This document shows positions 12,972-26,610 of a stretch of 64,000 nucleotides of DNA, piece by piece; the first letter of the stretch is position 1; the number at the start of each line of letters is the position of its first letter. The stretch covers positions 13,197,039 through 13,261,038 of the forward strand of contig CM119271.1 in assembly GCA_051294375.1 (NCBI GenBank), in the 5' to 3' direction. The notes under the pieces were generated by a model. It searched no databases and was not told the DNA's origin. It was given only the letters and a program-made list of their open reading frames with translations. The position numbers and the translations under genes are program-made. This DNA is from Paraspadella gotoi. Lineage: Eukaryota; Chaetognatha.

Positions 12972-13910
12972 CTAGCGTCCAACGCTTGATCAATATTGTA
13001 AGGAGACAAAACTCTGTCGGTTCTCGTCACCGTCGTTTTGTGGGTCAAAACCTGAAGAGAAAAAAAAAATGTTTATTCACGTATTTTATACGTACGACGA
13101 CAATTGTAATATTTCCAGTTATATCTCAATCATTAGAAATATTTTGAATTAAAAAATTAAAACACTAGCACAAATATGACTAAACAAGAATAAATCGAAT
13201 ATGGCAAAAGTTTTTAAACGAGTCGACGCTCAAAAAATAATAAAAAGACAAAGCTAAATGGAAACATAAAGAATTCCGCAACAACGTATTATTACTTTCT
13301 TATCGAGTTAAATTAAAATTAATTAACTCAATATTAATAATAATTAACAACGATTCGAACAACACATCCCTTCGACCTGTCTCAATCTTGAATCGTCGCC
13401 CGGAAATCCGAGGAGACGCGCGACCCACTTGACTTCAGCGTCGGTGGCCACTTCGACGGCGGCGTCGATGTGACCTGGGGTGTGGAAGAGAGAGAGAGGG
13501 GTCGGGATTTGGGGGGAGGGGTGTTGAAGAGGGTTTAGAGATGAAAATATTGATAAATGAAATAAATTTAAGTCTTTTAAATCGTTTTTTTTTAGCATTA
13601 ACAGTAGTATAAATGGTATTTTCGCCTAAACATATCCTCAAACTCTTAAAACTTTTTATTTCATCAGATTAGGATGTACGTCGAAAAAGAAGAAATCTTG
13701 TCAAATAAGTTTTAAGATATTTTACTGTTTTTTTTCCAAATTACAACAGGACAAAGTAAGATAAGTGACATAAATTTAAAGAAAAATTCATCAAACGATT
13801 TAAAGTTATCCCGATGACGTTAAAAATACATGAGACTGTTTAAATTTTAAAAGATTCTCGATGACGTTAACGACCTGATTCTTGACGTCTCAACATTTTC
13901 TTGGACGGTT

Positions 13911-13945
<35 letters not shown>

Positions 13946-16900
13946 TTTGGCGAAGATGGCGCCGTCGTCGTGCAACCGGAAGTGATGGCGTCGCTCGATC
14001 GAGGGAAGATAGAAGTCTGGGGATGGATGGATAAATGGACGGATGGATTTAATTGCTTGATGAATGTATGGATGGATGGATGGATGGATGGATGGATGGA
14101 TGGATGGATGGAAGGAATAATTTTATGAAAAACATGGACGAATAGAAATGAATGAATTAATGAATGAATGAACAAACTAATGAGTAAATGAATGAATTAA
14201 TGAATAAAAAAAATGAATGAATAAATGAATCAACGAATTAATGAATGAACAAACTAAATGAGTAAATGAATGAATGAATGAATGAAATAACGAAAATGAA
14301 TAGAATGAAAGTCCGGAAGGATTAGACGGATTAAGTCGCGTCATCCGATTCTAGACCAACAAAGAGAAAAAAGACGCCTAGCCGCACCTTCTTGAAGCAG
14401 ATGTTGCCCAGGTGCAGGACGGATGCGAGGATCCGAAAGATGGCCTCCTGTTCGTCGGACGAGAGTCCCAGGACGTCCATCGCTCGTAGGAGCGAAGAAA
14501 AATCTTCGTCGTCGAATTTAGAATCGATCTCGCAGGAGCCGCCTTAGTTGGAGTTATCTTGCTGGAGCTTTTATTATTCTTTATCCACAGCTATCAGAAC
14601 ACCTCGCTGGAGCTCTTGAAAATTAATCACGTTTGAATTTTCTGGTTAATTATTCCATTTTTTTAAAATTTTACTTAGTCGTATAAAAATTATTGCTGGA
14701 AATTTTTATGTTTTAGCCTAAAATTAAAATTCATTAATAGTACTGCAGTTTAATAAATTAGTTAGCTGGAGCTCCGGAATAATAAGTACAAACAAATGGG
14801 AATAGAAATAGAATAGATAATTTAAAAAAAAATATATATTTTGCCAGGGGTGCTGAAAAAGAAACCGTCTTTTATAAATAGTTAATAAATCTTACAGGTC
14901 AAAAATATTCTATTAATATGTATGTACGTATATATTAAATTGTGCCCTATCCATTCAACTTCGTTTGTTTTATTTGAGGTTTCACCTATTCTATGTTCAT
15001 TTGTTCAAAAATATCTCACCCTGGTTGAGGTAAAAATACTTGGGCGCGCTCTGTAGTCCGTACGATTGCTTTTGTTCGATGGAAAGTCCCGCCAAGAATT
15101 CGTAGAAAACGTGGTAATTTCGTTCGTCCTTTGTCTATAAAACAATCATTAATAAAATATTTTGTTTAAGAATAATCATTAATATAAATTTTGGCTAATT
15201 AAATGCTAATATTTATTGATCAATCGATCCTTGAATCAATTAATGAGATAATCAAATAATAAATAAATCAATCATTCACATCAATCAATAATTCAAAACA
15301 ATCGAATCAATCAATAAGTCAATCAATCAATCAATCAACCTGAGTCACTATTCTCGATTTCTCCAAAAGATATTCCGAGGTTTTCGCTCCGACGATGACT
15401 CCGTCCTTGAAATAAACTTCCATGTATTTTCCGAATCTCGACGAGTTGTCGTTTCGTATCGTCTGATATTAATTTGAAAAAAAAATTAAATAATAAATAC
15501 TATTTATGAAATCATAAAATTCAATTAAATAGAAAAAGCCTATCTTTCCCCGAGACTTTGGTCAGGCTATGAAAGGTTTACTGCCTCCTTAGGGTGTGCC
15601 AAATTTTCTCAAGTTTTAAATATCTTAAAGAACATCTAACATAATTTGTGGAGGCCTAAAAAAATAGGTTTCCACCAATCGCCATTCAAATTGCTTCAAC
15701 ACCCTTAGCGCTACCGGCGCTTGAAGGATTTTTGGCACACCTTGCACATCATAATTCATTGCGTATAAGATATGAGAGATTTTAGCGTCCACTCTCATCA
15801 AACAGTTGAAGAAATGTATTAAGTTGATTCTTGTTGAATTTCAAGTCTCAACTACATCTCTGAGCTTAAAAACAGCACCAGCAATCTGCTGGAGATTGAA
15901 ATAGCCATTATGTGGAAGACTATAGCTTCTGACCTGGGTGGGAACCACAAAGTGTCCTCTTACCAAAATTTTGTATTAACAATTAATAGCTCCAAATAAA
16001 GAAAATAACTGTTTTCAAAATATTGGTGTAGCTACATTCCTGGAGGATTTTTTTCTGTACAGAATATTTAACTTGTAAAAATATATTCATAATACTTATT
16101 CATAATATTAATTATGGCAATAATAAATGAAGTAGCATATGATAAGAAAGTTGGGTAAATTTTATCTTGATTGACGCGACTACTTCAGAAGGTAGCCCTC
16201 TTTTGGAACAATCCAAAAAAATTTTTTCCACATGCTATTAATCTAAAAAAACTAAAAGTTATTTATTCAAAAAAAAGATTTATTAGTTGCCTAAACACAC
16301 AAGGTTTAATTTTTAATGAGTACAATGTGAGTAAGAATCTCCACAGACTTTCCGGAGGCTTTCTCCATATGTTGGAGGATGTGGAATGAAACGTTGGAGT
16401 TAAAAAAATCTGCAACAAAAGGCATTTACATTTATTCATAAAGGCACATTTTGTTTTAAAAGCTAAAGCCCTAAACGGCATTAACATTTTTGATCAAGGT
16501 GCGCTCACATCTTTGTGGATTATCCTTGTACAGACTGCTTGAAGAGTGAAAAAATGTACAGATTTCGGACTTTAATCTTACCCCCTTAATTGATCCTCCA
16601 CGCACGATTGTTTTATCAAAATTGTCTTTATTTTTTTATAGCAGAAGAATCGTTAAGGATTTTCTATTTTTGGAGATTGTATTTAGTTTTGCTATGTCGA
16701 AAAACATTATTATGGGATGCAACCGAAAATCATGAGTCATGTTTACTCCGCGCCCAAATAGTTAAAAAATCAACGAAATTATAATTATTTTGGCATTCCT
16801 GCAAAAGTTACAATGATCAACCTAGTGGGTTTATTTATGGTGGTATTGAAAGAGTACTGTTTATCGATTTCTCCAAAAAAAATCTAATTTCTAGCATAAG

Positions 16901-19900
16901 CCAAAATTGGTATAACAAGCAATATCAAATCAGTTCGGTACTTTAAAATTTTATATCTTAAAAAAAATTGAAGCTGCAGTATGCTGCCAGTAACTTAAAA
17001 TACCGTACAATTACCGGGATTAAGTCCCTGACCAAAAACCATCGATCTATGTTATTTATATACGGCATAATATACTATGTTACTGTATAAAGTAAGATTT
17101 CCCTTTAATATAATTTCTCCGAAATTTGGCCTCAGGGCATTATGCCCCGTATAATACAGTATCTAAATTCGTTGGATATTGCAGTATGGGGCAAATTAAA
17201 TGTTAATACTCAACAGTACAGTCAACAGTACTAGTAACCGTAATTACATCAATCTCGGCCCATTATTTTATACACAGTGGTACCAAGAATGTAGACTTTT
17301 TCATATCGTCTACTCATCTTTGGAAGGGTCCTATGGAAGGTATATTCATAATGAGTACCTGACATGAAGCTAAACTTGAAGTAAAATGACCAATGAGAGT
17401 GTTTCCATTTAGTTTTCCGGTGGAATTTTCCCGAGTCGTTGATGCAAAAAAATGCAATGAATCAATAAAACGAAATGAAATGATTTGAATGAAATGAGTT
17501 GAATGAAATTAATGAATGAAAATTAATTGAATGAAATGAAATTGAATTAATAAATTAATTTAATGATGAATTAAATTTCATTTATAACTTGCTCCTGACT
17601 GTGATGATTAACGTTACGAATTCGATCCTGATAACTCTTTTAAAAAAATAAATCTGAGAGAGAGAGAGAGAAGAGAGAGAGAGACAGAGAGAGAGAGAGA
17701 GAAAAGTCCAGTAATTAGTACGTTCAGAAGCTAAGGGGGGACGGAGGGACGACGGACGGACGAGGGACATCTTCTTTGCATATTTGTTATAATTCGGATG
17801 TTCTGAGATGAATGAAGTGTGTGAGAATGTTTGTGTCAATTGCGAACTTATTCTCTCGCTAGCGGAGACGCATCCAAACGTCTCTCGTTTCTGACTGTTT
17901 CAACATGGATTCGAGAAATACGACGTTTTTTGTATTTATCCAAACATCTTTAATAAGTAATATCATCGAAAACCCGTGAAAACCGGGATTCAAAAAGCAG
18001 GCAGACGTTTTATGATTGAGAGTCTAAAAAACAGGACTGAAAAGTGTTCTCGTTTCTCTTCCAAAAATTCAACTATTAAATACAGCATGAAAATTTTGAC
18101 TGGACAGACAAATGACCGGTCAAACTCGAAATACTAAGAAATTGGAGGAATGAGGAGGGAAAGAGAGAGAGAGGCAAAGCATTGTCTCAAAGTGATATTT
18201 ACCAACAAGAGGTAATGGGGGTGGCGAGCCAGGACAGACCGACAAAGTGTAATTATGGAGCGTAAAAGCGGCTGCGCGCGTCTTCAGGAAATCCTAAAAT
18301 TATTAAAGAATATAAAAACAAATTCTGATGCAGTACGTGTCATGTTCATGTCTCGCCATATGTCGCGTCAAGTCCCTAATGTCATGTCACGAGAAATACT
18401 TGTGAAAATAAAGTCACTGCGGTGCAGCATATTGGATAATACACCGATTCTTGTTATTAATAAAGTTTTTATTTTAATATTAAGGAATCAAGATATTTTT
18501 AAAAAATTTTTAAACATAAACCGACAACATCTAATTTTATTCTACTACTATGCGAACATCTGCGCGAAATTATGATAAAGAAATAAGATGATTAATTTTT
18601 TTAATAAAGAAATGAAAATGACTAACAATTTTAAAAGAGTATTGCTACTTGAACGGAGAATCTTTTGATAAAGAAATGCAAGGGACATTGTTGGCGCAAA
18701 AATTAAATGACAAGAACAACAAATAAAATTAAGTTATTTATAACTGTGTGTGGTCTTATACATTGTGGTTTTATTCAAATCGCTGCCAAACAAATAAAAT
18801 ATCTTCATTATCAGCATTGTTTTGAATATCGATTAAAGTAATTAAATAGTGGAAGAGGCGTTGCCAGATTTTAAAAATTATCTCAACCCTTCAAGCAGTC
18901 TGTCACAAAGATAATCACATTAAAGATGTGAGCACCCTGATAAAAAAAATTTTCAGGTGCGTCCAAGCAGCATTGTTTTGAAGTCGATTAAAGAGTACAT
19001 AAATAAATGTGGTAGAGGCGGCAAGTTTTATTTTTAATGACAAAGTATTATTCACCCTTCAAGCAGTCTGTGCAAATATATTAATTCCATATAAATGTTG
19101 AGTACACCCTTATGAAAAAAGTTAATTCATTTAAGGCTTTTATCTTTGCAATAAAAGGCCTTTACATTTTATTAATGAATGCAATTTTTTTTAAGATTTT
19201 TATATTCCAACGTTTCTCCCAATTCCAGTCCCTCCTCAACATATGGGAGGAAGCCTCCAGAAGTTCTGTCGAGATTCTTACTTACATGTGTACTGATAAA
19301 AAATTTGAACCGTCGTGTGTTTAGGCAACTAATAAAAAGTATTTTTTGAATAAATAACTTATTAGTTTTTTTCAGATTAATAAGCATGTGAAAAAATAAA
19401 TTTTTTGTTGATCTTTCTAAAAAGGGCTACCGTTCTGAAAGTAGTGCGTCAATCAAAGATAAAATTTACCAAAATTTCATATCTAATGCTACTTCATTTA
19501 TTAATTGCTATAATTAATATTGTGCATAAGTATTATTGAATATTATTATTACTAGTTTTAATAATATTCTGTACAGAAAAAAATCCTCTAGGATGTAGCC
19601 CAGACCAATATTTTTGAAAACAGCTATTTTTTTTATTTGGAGCTATTAATTGTCAATAAAATTTTGTAAAAACAACTTTGTGGTTCAAACCTATGTCAGA
19701 AGCTATAGTCTTCAACATAATGGCTACTCATATCTCCAGCAGATTGCTGGTGCTGTTGTTTAAGCTCAGAGATGTAGTTGAGACTTAAAACTAAACACAG
19801 AATAAAACTTAAACACATTTCTTCATCTGTTTGTATGAGAATGGACCACTAAAATCTTTCATAGTTTAAGAACACAATGAATTATGATGATGCAAGGTGT

Positions 19901-22900
19901 GCGCAAAAATCCTTTCAAAGCCGGCGTAGCGCTAAAGGGTGTTGAAGCAATTTGAAGTGGCGATTGGTGGAAACCTATTTTTTTAGGCCTGCCACAAATT
20001 GTGTTAGATGTTCTTTGAATATTTAAACTTGAGAAATTTGGCACACCCTACTGCCTCCTGCATCCGTCCACCGTTTCATAGATTGTAATTACAATTGTGT
20101 GATTGTTGATTGTTGATTATTGTAATATTGCTGTATATTTGTTGTATATGCTCCGTTTATTTTGAGACGAAAAAAAAAAACTATCCACCTTTCCCAGAAT
20201 AGATAATTAATTTACTGTTATATATAAATTAAAAAAAGAAAATAATAATCGAAGAAAAATAGAAGAAAAAAAAAATTTATTTGAAAAAAATTTAATAAAA
20301 ATAAAAGAGTGAAAACAAGTAATTTTACAATTTTCAAAAATTGCAAAAAAACCCCGATTACTCTCTCACAGTCTTTACGTCCATGTTTCATTAGTTTTTT
20401 TTTTTTTCACCTTTGCGTTTTCGCCGAATGATTCCAAGAGAGGCGTCGCTTCCAAGATTTGTTGAGTGATAAGATGACTGGAAAATCGTTTCGACTCAGT
20501 TCGGACCTGAGATTTGAGAAAGTTGAACGTCCTTTAAATTATGTTTATATGTAGCAGTACTATGTTAGGGAACAAATTAATATAGTTATCATTAAGGTTA
20601 AAATGGGACGATTAGCAGTTAGTTTTTTTCATATTCTATTAGATTGACAAGGGAAATATAGAACATCTGGAAAATTTGAAATTACAATTATAAGATAATT
20701 ATATATATTATATATATATAATATATTATATTATTATTATACCAATGTATAAATAGTCTGTTAAGAGTAGTGAGTGATTAATAATGGAGTGAATAAACGA
20801 GAATGTGAAGAGAGTCTTGATTTGAAAGCTTGCAATGGACCTGCTATGTCATTATCTTGTAAGTGATGGAGGCCTGTAAACACCAAACCCACATAAATCC
20901 CAAGTCAGGGACAAGATAGCGTTTATTTTATTAAATGAATGGATAATTTATTTATATTGGTTGTACCTATTCATAATATATATAACTACATTATAATATA
21001 AACAAATTGCATTATAGCACAAAAAACACTTACAAAAAAAACTAAAAGCAAACACACAAAACAGAAAACAACAACACAACACCACCAACAAAAACAAAAA
21101 GAGCAACGCCGCTCCATCTTTTTTCTCACACCTTGGCCCATGCATTATTCCGGCCGCTTGTGCCGGATATTCCGGACTCGCAATCGCGCCGCGGCTAAAT
21201 ACATTAATATAGTTCGTTGGCTTATCCGGTTTTTCTCGCGCGGGCCGGAATTCTCCCACTGATGAATGTATCACACTGATGGCGTGGCGATGGCGCGTGG
21301 CTGTCACGAAAAGGCGTTGAATGCAATCAAACCAAGAGAATAATTTGGATTTGAGTTCGACGATGATATTCAGCATAGACACTTTGCGTGATTTGTTCTC
21401 TGGACATTCTCTATCTCACTCTCTCTCTCTCGCGATTTTCTTCTCGTCTTTGGCTCTTTCTCTCATTTTGTTAGCATCCCCGATTCTGGATTAATTGCAA
21501 GTTCCTCGCTATGTGACGTTCTTGCTTCTGCCTTCTTTTCTATTATTGCGTTTTCATTGTTTGCTCTTCACTCTGAGAGTTTTAATTCTAGGAGAAACCT
21601 ACATGTGTTGTCCTGATTTACATGAGTGTTTACTTTTGCAAACGTGTTCGCCTTTAGCCGCTTGCTCCTTCCTCTTTCTCTTTTCCTTAAGACGGCTATC
21701 TCTCTTGTCTCACTGAGACTTTTCAACACGCGCCGGTAGCGCACGCCTTTTAATTTCAGTCGTCTCCTGTTTAGACACGTACAACGCCTACGTACATTGC
21801 TTGCCCTCTCCCACCTTGGTCGTGCTTGGTCCTTGAATCATCTGGGCAAAAGGTGGCGCTAGAGCGACGGCTGAAAAAGGTGCAGGCGGTTTGACTTCCC
21901 GTAAAACCCTACCCTCGTACTTTCCTCACCATTTACCATCCAGTAGGAGTACGTCGAACATCGTGTTAAGGGTAAGGGTATGACCGCTACGACGGAGATG
22001 GAACCTGGGAGAGGGGAGAGAGAGAGAGGGAGAGGGAGAGGAGAGATAGAGAGAGGGAGAGAGAGAGGAGAGAGCGAGAGAGAGAAGAGGAGAGGAGAGA
22101 CAAGTGGAGAGTGAAGAAACTGAGATGAAGAGAGGAGGAAAGAGAGAGAGGAGGGGATGAGGAGAGAGCGGAAGTAGTTGAGAAAAAAGAAAAGACGAAA
22201 AAATATATAATAAAATGAAAGAAACAGTACGAAATGGATATGAAAATAATAACAAAAAGTAAAAGAAAAAGATAAGATATAAAAACTAGAGTAAAAAATT
22301 AGAAAAGAAAAGAAAAAAAAGAAAGGAGAAATAAAAGAGAAAGAAAGAGAAGAGAAAGAAAGGAAAAGAAACGAGAAAAGAAAGAGAAAGAAAAGAAAAA
22401 GAAAAAAGAAGAAAGAGAGAAATCGAAAACCAACCGGCCAAACTTATCCCCCTCCGCCTCCGTCTACTTCTACCCGCATGTAAGTAAGATGTAAGTGTTA
22501 CCTTCTGATATCTAGGATCTCTCAGAGATTCCAACAGCAAGATCCTTCATTGAAGTGCAAACCGCAACCGGAATCAGGTCGGAGTCGAAGGCCCCCTTCG
22601 CCCGATGATTAGTTCTCGCGTGTCGCCGGCGGAGCCTCTCAAGGATGCTGCGACTACTCCGCCTTCCAGTGGTGGGGACCGGGGTTCCACCTTTTTATTT
22701 TGAGAGAGAGGGGTGGAAGGGTGTGACTCTCTGCCGTCGCTCTCTCTGGCTCTCTCTTTCTTTCTCCCCTTCTCTTCTTGTTTGTTCTGTGCTCTCGTAT
22801 TGCTGACCGTCTGTCTTCTCTTCCTTTTCGGTTTCTTTCTGCTCTCTCCCTCTTTTCTTGATTTCTTTTCTCTCTATCTCTTTTTTCTCTTTTCGTTTTT

Positions 22901-25900
22901 TTCTCTCTCCCTAATTTAATGTCAATTGCTTCTCTCTCCTCTCTCTCTCGCTGCCTTTCTCCTATTTTTTTAACTGTCTTCCTTCTTTCACGTCTGTCGG
23001 TTTGTCTTGTAGTTCCTCTCCCCTGTCGTCATTCTCACTCCGATCGCGACGTTAAGCGGACACAAAACGTTTGCTGGAGACACGAGTTCTAACTTCTTCG
23101 TCGCAGGGATAGGACGTAGAGTCGATTCCTGGGTATCTGCCACACCAGCGCCTTGCCTCCAGCTTTCCATCAGTCCTTCGGTCTGAAGAAATCGTGGTCA
23201 TTACGAAAATAAATGAATAATAACAGTATAAACAAACTAATTTTCGTCAAAGTGCTTTACAAAATTAAGATAAGAGAGTTAATATTCATTAAACGGGAAA
23301 TAAATTAAAGAAAAAAAAAAACTGTCCCAGCTTTTTCAACTCCCTCTAGCATGAGCCATGGAAAATGGTCCTTGGCTTAGAAACAGGGCTTGGAGGGTTT
23401 TCCACGCGCCCCAAAGGCGGTTACCCCCCCGCAGGGGAGGTATACCATTGGGCGACGATTCGGTATAATGGTCATGAGGCCTGATGGTATTCTCTATGAG
23501 TTTGGGCGGGGTGAACTTGTTTGCAAGGCCACGACTAACTATTTAAATAAAACAAAACCAAATACAAACAAAGAAAAAAAAAAAAATAAAAATAAATATG
23601 AAATTGGTACAACCAATAAAAAAATATATTCATAAATTGGATCGATTTTCATTTAATAAATGATAGCATCTTCGCCCCTGACTTTGCGACAGGAGCTTGA
23701 TGGTTTAAGGCCTCCATCACTCTTACAAGATATATGACATAGCATGGATCCCTGCAAGCTTCATCAGAAGACTCTTTCACCAGTCTCGTTATTCACTCCC
23801 AGTAGTACCTGGCTTCCGCTATCATGAAGTGGATACAAACACAAAGCACTAAAACTCAAAAGAAACATAAAAAAAAAGAAAAGAAAGAAAACAATATCGA
23901 ACCTTCTTTTCCTCCTTTCTTCCGGCAATGGCTCGTCACTTTCTCCTCTCCCTCTTCCTCCGGTCTCCCCCGAGATCTACGTAGATCTGGCTATCGTCGT
24001 CGTCGGGTCGTTCATCGTCGTCATCGGTCGTGTCGTCCCATGTGATGTGTGAACGGACGCTGAGAAGGAGCGTGTAGAGGAGGTGAGGTCTTCTGGTAAG
24101 TTCTGAGCCGGCAGCAGCGGCGGCATCAAGTCGGCCGGACGCGCGAACGTCGGCGCAGCTGCGCCCGGGTGTTCCCTCGGGCGCGCCGCGACGCCGGTCC
24201 GGTAAAGAGACGCAAGGCCTTCGGAACGGGCGAACGTCGGCGCCACACGGAGAATACGCGGCGTCGAATCGAGGCCGCGGCGGCGTTCTCCGGCGCCGTG
24301 GAGCGCGCCGGAGGAAAGAGTCGCCGCAAGAAAAGACGCCGGATTGGGTGGCGCCGTCCGTTCGCGCCGAAATTTTCTCGGGGTCAACAATGAGGAGGCG
24401 GAAGAGGAAGAGGAAGTGGAGAGCGGAAGAGGAAGAGGAAAAAAGGAAGAGCGGCGGCGCCACGGCCCACTTTCTTGGATTCCACGTCTGCGTTGGGAGA
24501 CGGACGGAAGACGAAAGTCCGTACGACGACGGCGACGACGACGACGACGACATTTCAGGGGATTTTTAGGAAGATTTATATTATTATATATCAAAAATGA
24601 AGAGATGTTTTTGTTGTCTATGACAGAATAAACCTAATCGTGACGGTTTATTAAAAATTATGTAGGGGCTGGTTAGTTTAAAGATCTACGTCATTTGTAT
24701 ATTTTTATTTCAAGCATGAATTGTTAACATCCANNNNNNNNNNNNNNNNNNNNNNNNNTGAGATATTTGAAACTTGAGAAATTTGGCACACCCTACTGCC
24801 TCCTGCATCCGTCCAGCGTTTCATGATGTAATTACAATTGTTGATTGTTGATTGTTGATTATTGTATATTGCTGTATATTTGTTGTATATTGCTCCTTTT
24901 ATTTTGAGACGAAAAAAAAACTATCCCCTTTCCCAGAATAGATAATTAATTTCTGTTATATATAATTAAAAAAAGAAAATAATAATCGGAAGAAAAATAG
25001 AAGAAAAAAAAAATTATTTGAAAAAATTTAATAAAAATAAAAGAGTGAAACAAGTAATTTTACAATTTTCAAAGCAAAAACCCGATACTCTCTCACAGTC
25101 TTTAGTTCACTACACATGTTCATATGTTTTTTTTTCGTCACCTTTGCGTTTCCGAATGATTCCAAGAGAGGCGTCGCTTCCAAGATTTGTTGAGTGATAA
25201 GATGACTGGAAAATCGTTTCGACTCAGTTCGACCTGAGGATTTGAGAAAGTTGAACGTCCTTTAAATATGTTTATATGTAGAGTACTATGTTAGGGAACA
25301 AATTAATATAGTTATCATTAAGGTTAAAATGGGACGATTAGCAGTTAGTTCTTTTCATATTCTATTACATTGACAAGGGAAATATAGAACATCTGGAAAA
25401 TTGAAATTACAATATAAGATAATATTATATTATATATTATATAATATATTATATTATATTATACAATGTTATAAAATAGTGAGTGAATAAAGAGTGAATA
25501 AACGAGAATGTGAGAGAGTCTTGATTGAAAGCTTGCATGGACCTGCTATGTCATTATCTTGTAAGAGTGATGGAGGCCTTAAACCACCAAAGCCTATCCC
25601 AAGTCAGGGACAAGATAGCTTATTTATTAAATGAATGGATAATTTTTATATTGGTTGTACCTATTTCATAATATAATACCATATAATATACAATATTATA
25701 GCAACAAAAACATTCAAAAAAACAAAAAAGCAACAACAAAAACAAAAACAACAACAAAAACAAAAACAACAACAACAACGCCGCTCCATCTTTTTCTCAC
25801 CCTTGAGTCCCATATTTCCGGCCGCTTGTGCCGGATTTCCGGATCCAACGGCCGCCGCTAAATAATTAAGTATGAGTTTCGTGCTTTCGGTTTTTCCGGC

Positions 25901-26047
25901 GCCGGATTCTCCGCTGATGATGATCACCTGATGGCGTGGCGTGGCGTGGCGTCACGGATGAAAAAAAAATGGCGTTGATCAAAATGGCAAACAGCGAAGA
26001 AAACTTTGGGATGTCTTGACGAATTCCATCTAAGCTTACTTGCTTGA

Positions 26048-26078
<31 letters not shown>

Positions 26079-26572
26079 CCCCTCAGCGTTTGTCTGTCTC
26101 TCTATTGCTTTTTCATTTTGCCTCATCTGGGAATAAATTGAGAGTTCCCTCATGTTGGTCGTTCTTGCTTCCTTTTCTATTATTCAACTTGCAGTTGCTT
26201 GCTTTCTCTTTTTCTCTAAACCTGCTCGTGCTTGTCTCACTAAAGTTACATTTTCAACACGCCGCCGCTTGCTCTACCTCTTTCTCTTAATCCTTACAGC
26301 TTTTCTCCCTGCTTGCCTCCCGAGTCCCCGTACCCGTCAATTGCTTGCCTCCCACCTGGTCGTGCTTGTCCTTGATCATCTTGGCAAAGGTGGCGCTGGC
26401 GACGGCGAAAAGGTGAGGCCGGTTTGACTTCCAAAACCCTACCCTCGTACTTCCTCACCAATTTCCATTACGTAGGAGTCGTCGAACATTTGGTAAGGGT
26501 TTGACCGCTAACGGAGGATGGACTGGAGGGGAGAGAGAGAGAGGAGAGGGAGAGGAGAGATAGAGACGAGAG

Positions 26573-26610
<38 letters not shown>

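Larger units (their letters stand above)
15590..20050. mobile_element. 4.46-kb DNA transposon with long TIRs and 9-bp target duplication
   Basis: Both ends carry the inverted TAGGGTGTGCCAAAT, and the inverted similarity continues for about 1 kb on each side (about 15,590-16,550 and 19,090-20,050). The element is flanked on both sides by CTGCCTCCT (15,581-15,589 and 20,051-20,059). Nine bases and long TIRs fit Mutator-like elements, with Merlin as the alternative. The interior has no recognisable transposase; the longest interior frame is the 106-codon one at 18,255-18,575. It looks non-autonomous. It lies in the intron between the FGNAK and switch I exons and was inserted into an older copy of dispersed repeat 1. 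Confidence 0.8.

Noticed and set aside
16171-16389. 72-codon ORF in the transposon arm and its mirror at 19,172
   Set aside because: Part of the inverted arms; the two versions differ in frame and stop, so no sign of selection on a protein.
23936-24631. Overlapping ~200-codon ORFs on both strands in the GC block
   Set aside because: Shadow frames of a GC-rich island; only the counterpart at 28.26-28.82 kb is listed, as a weak candidate exon.
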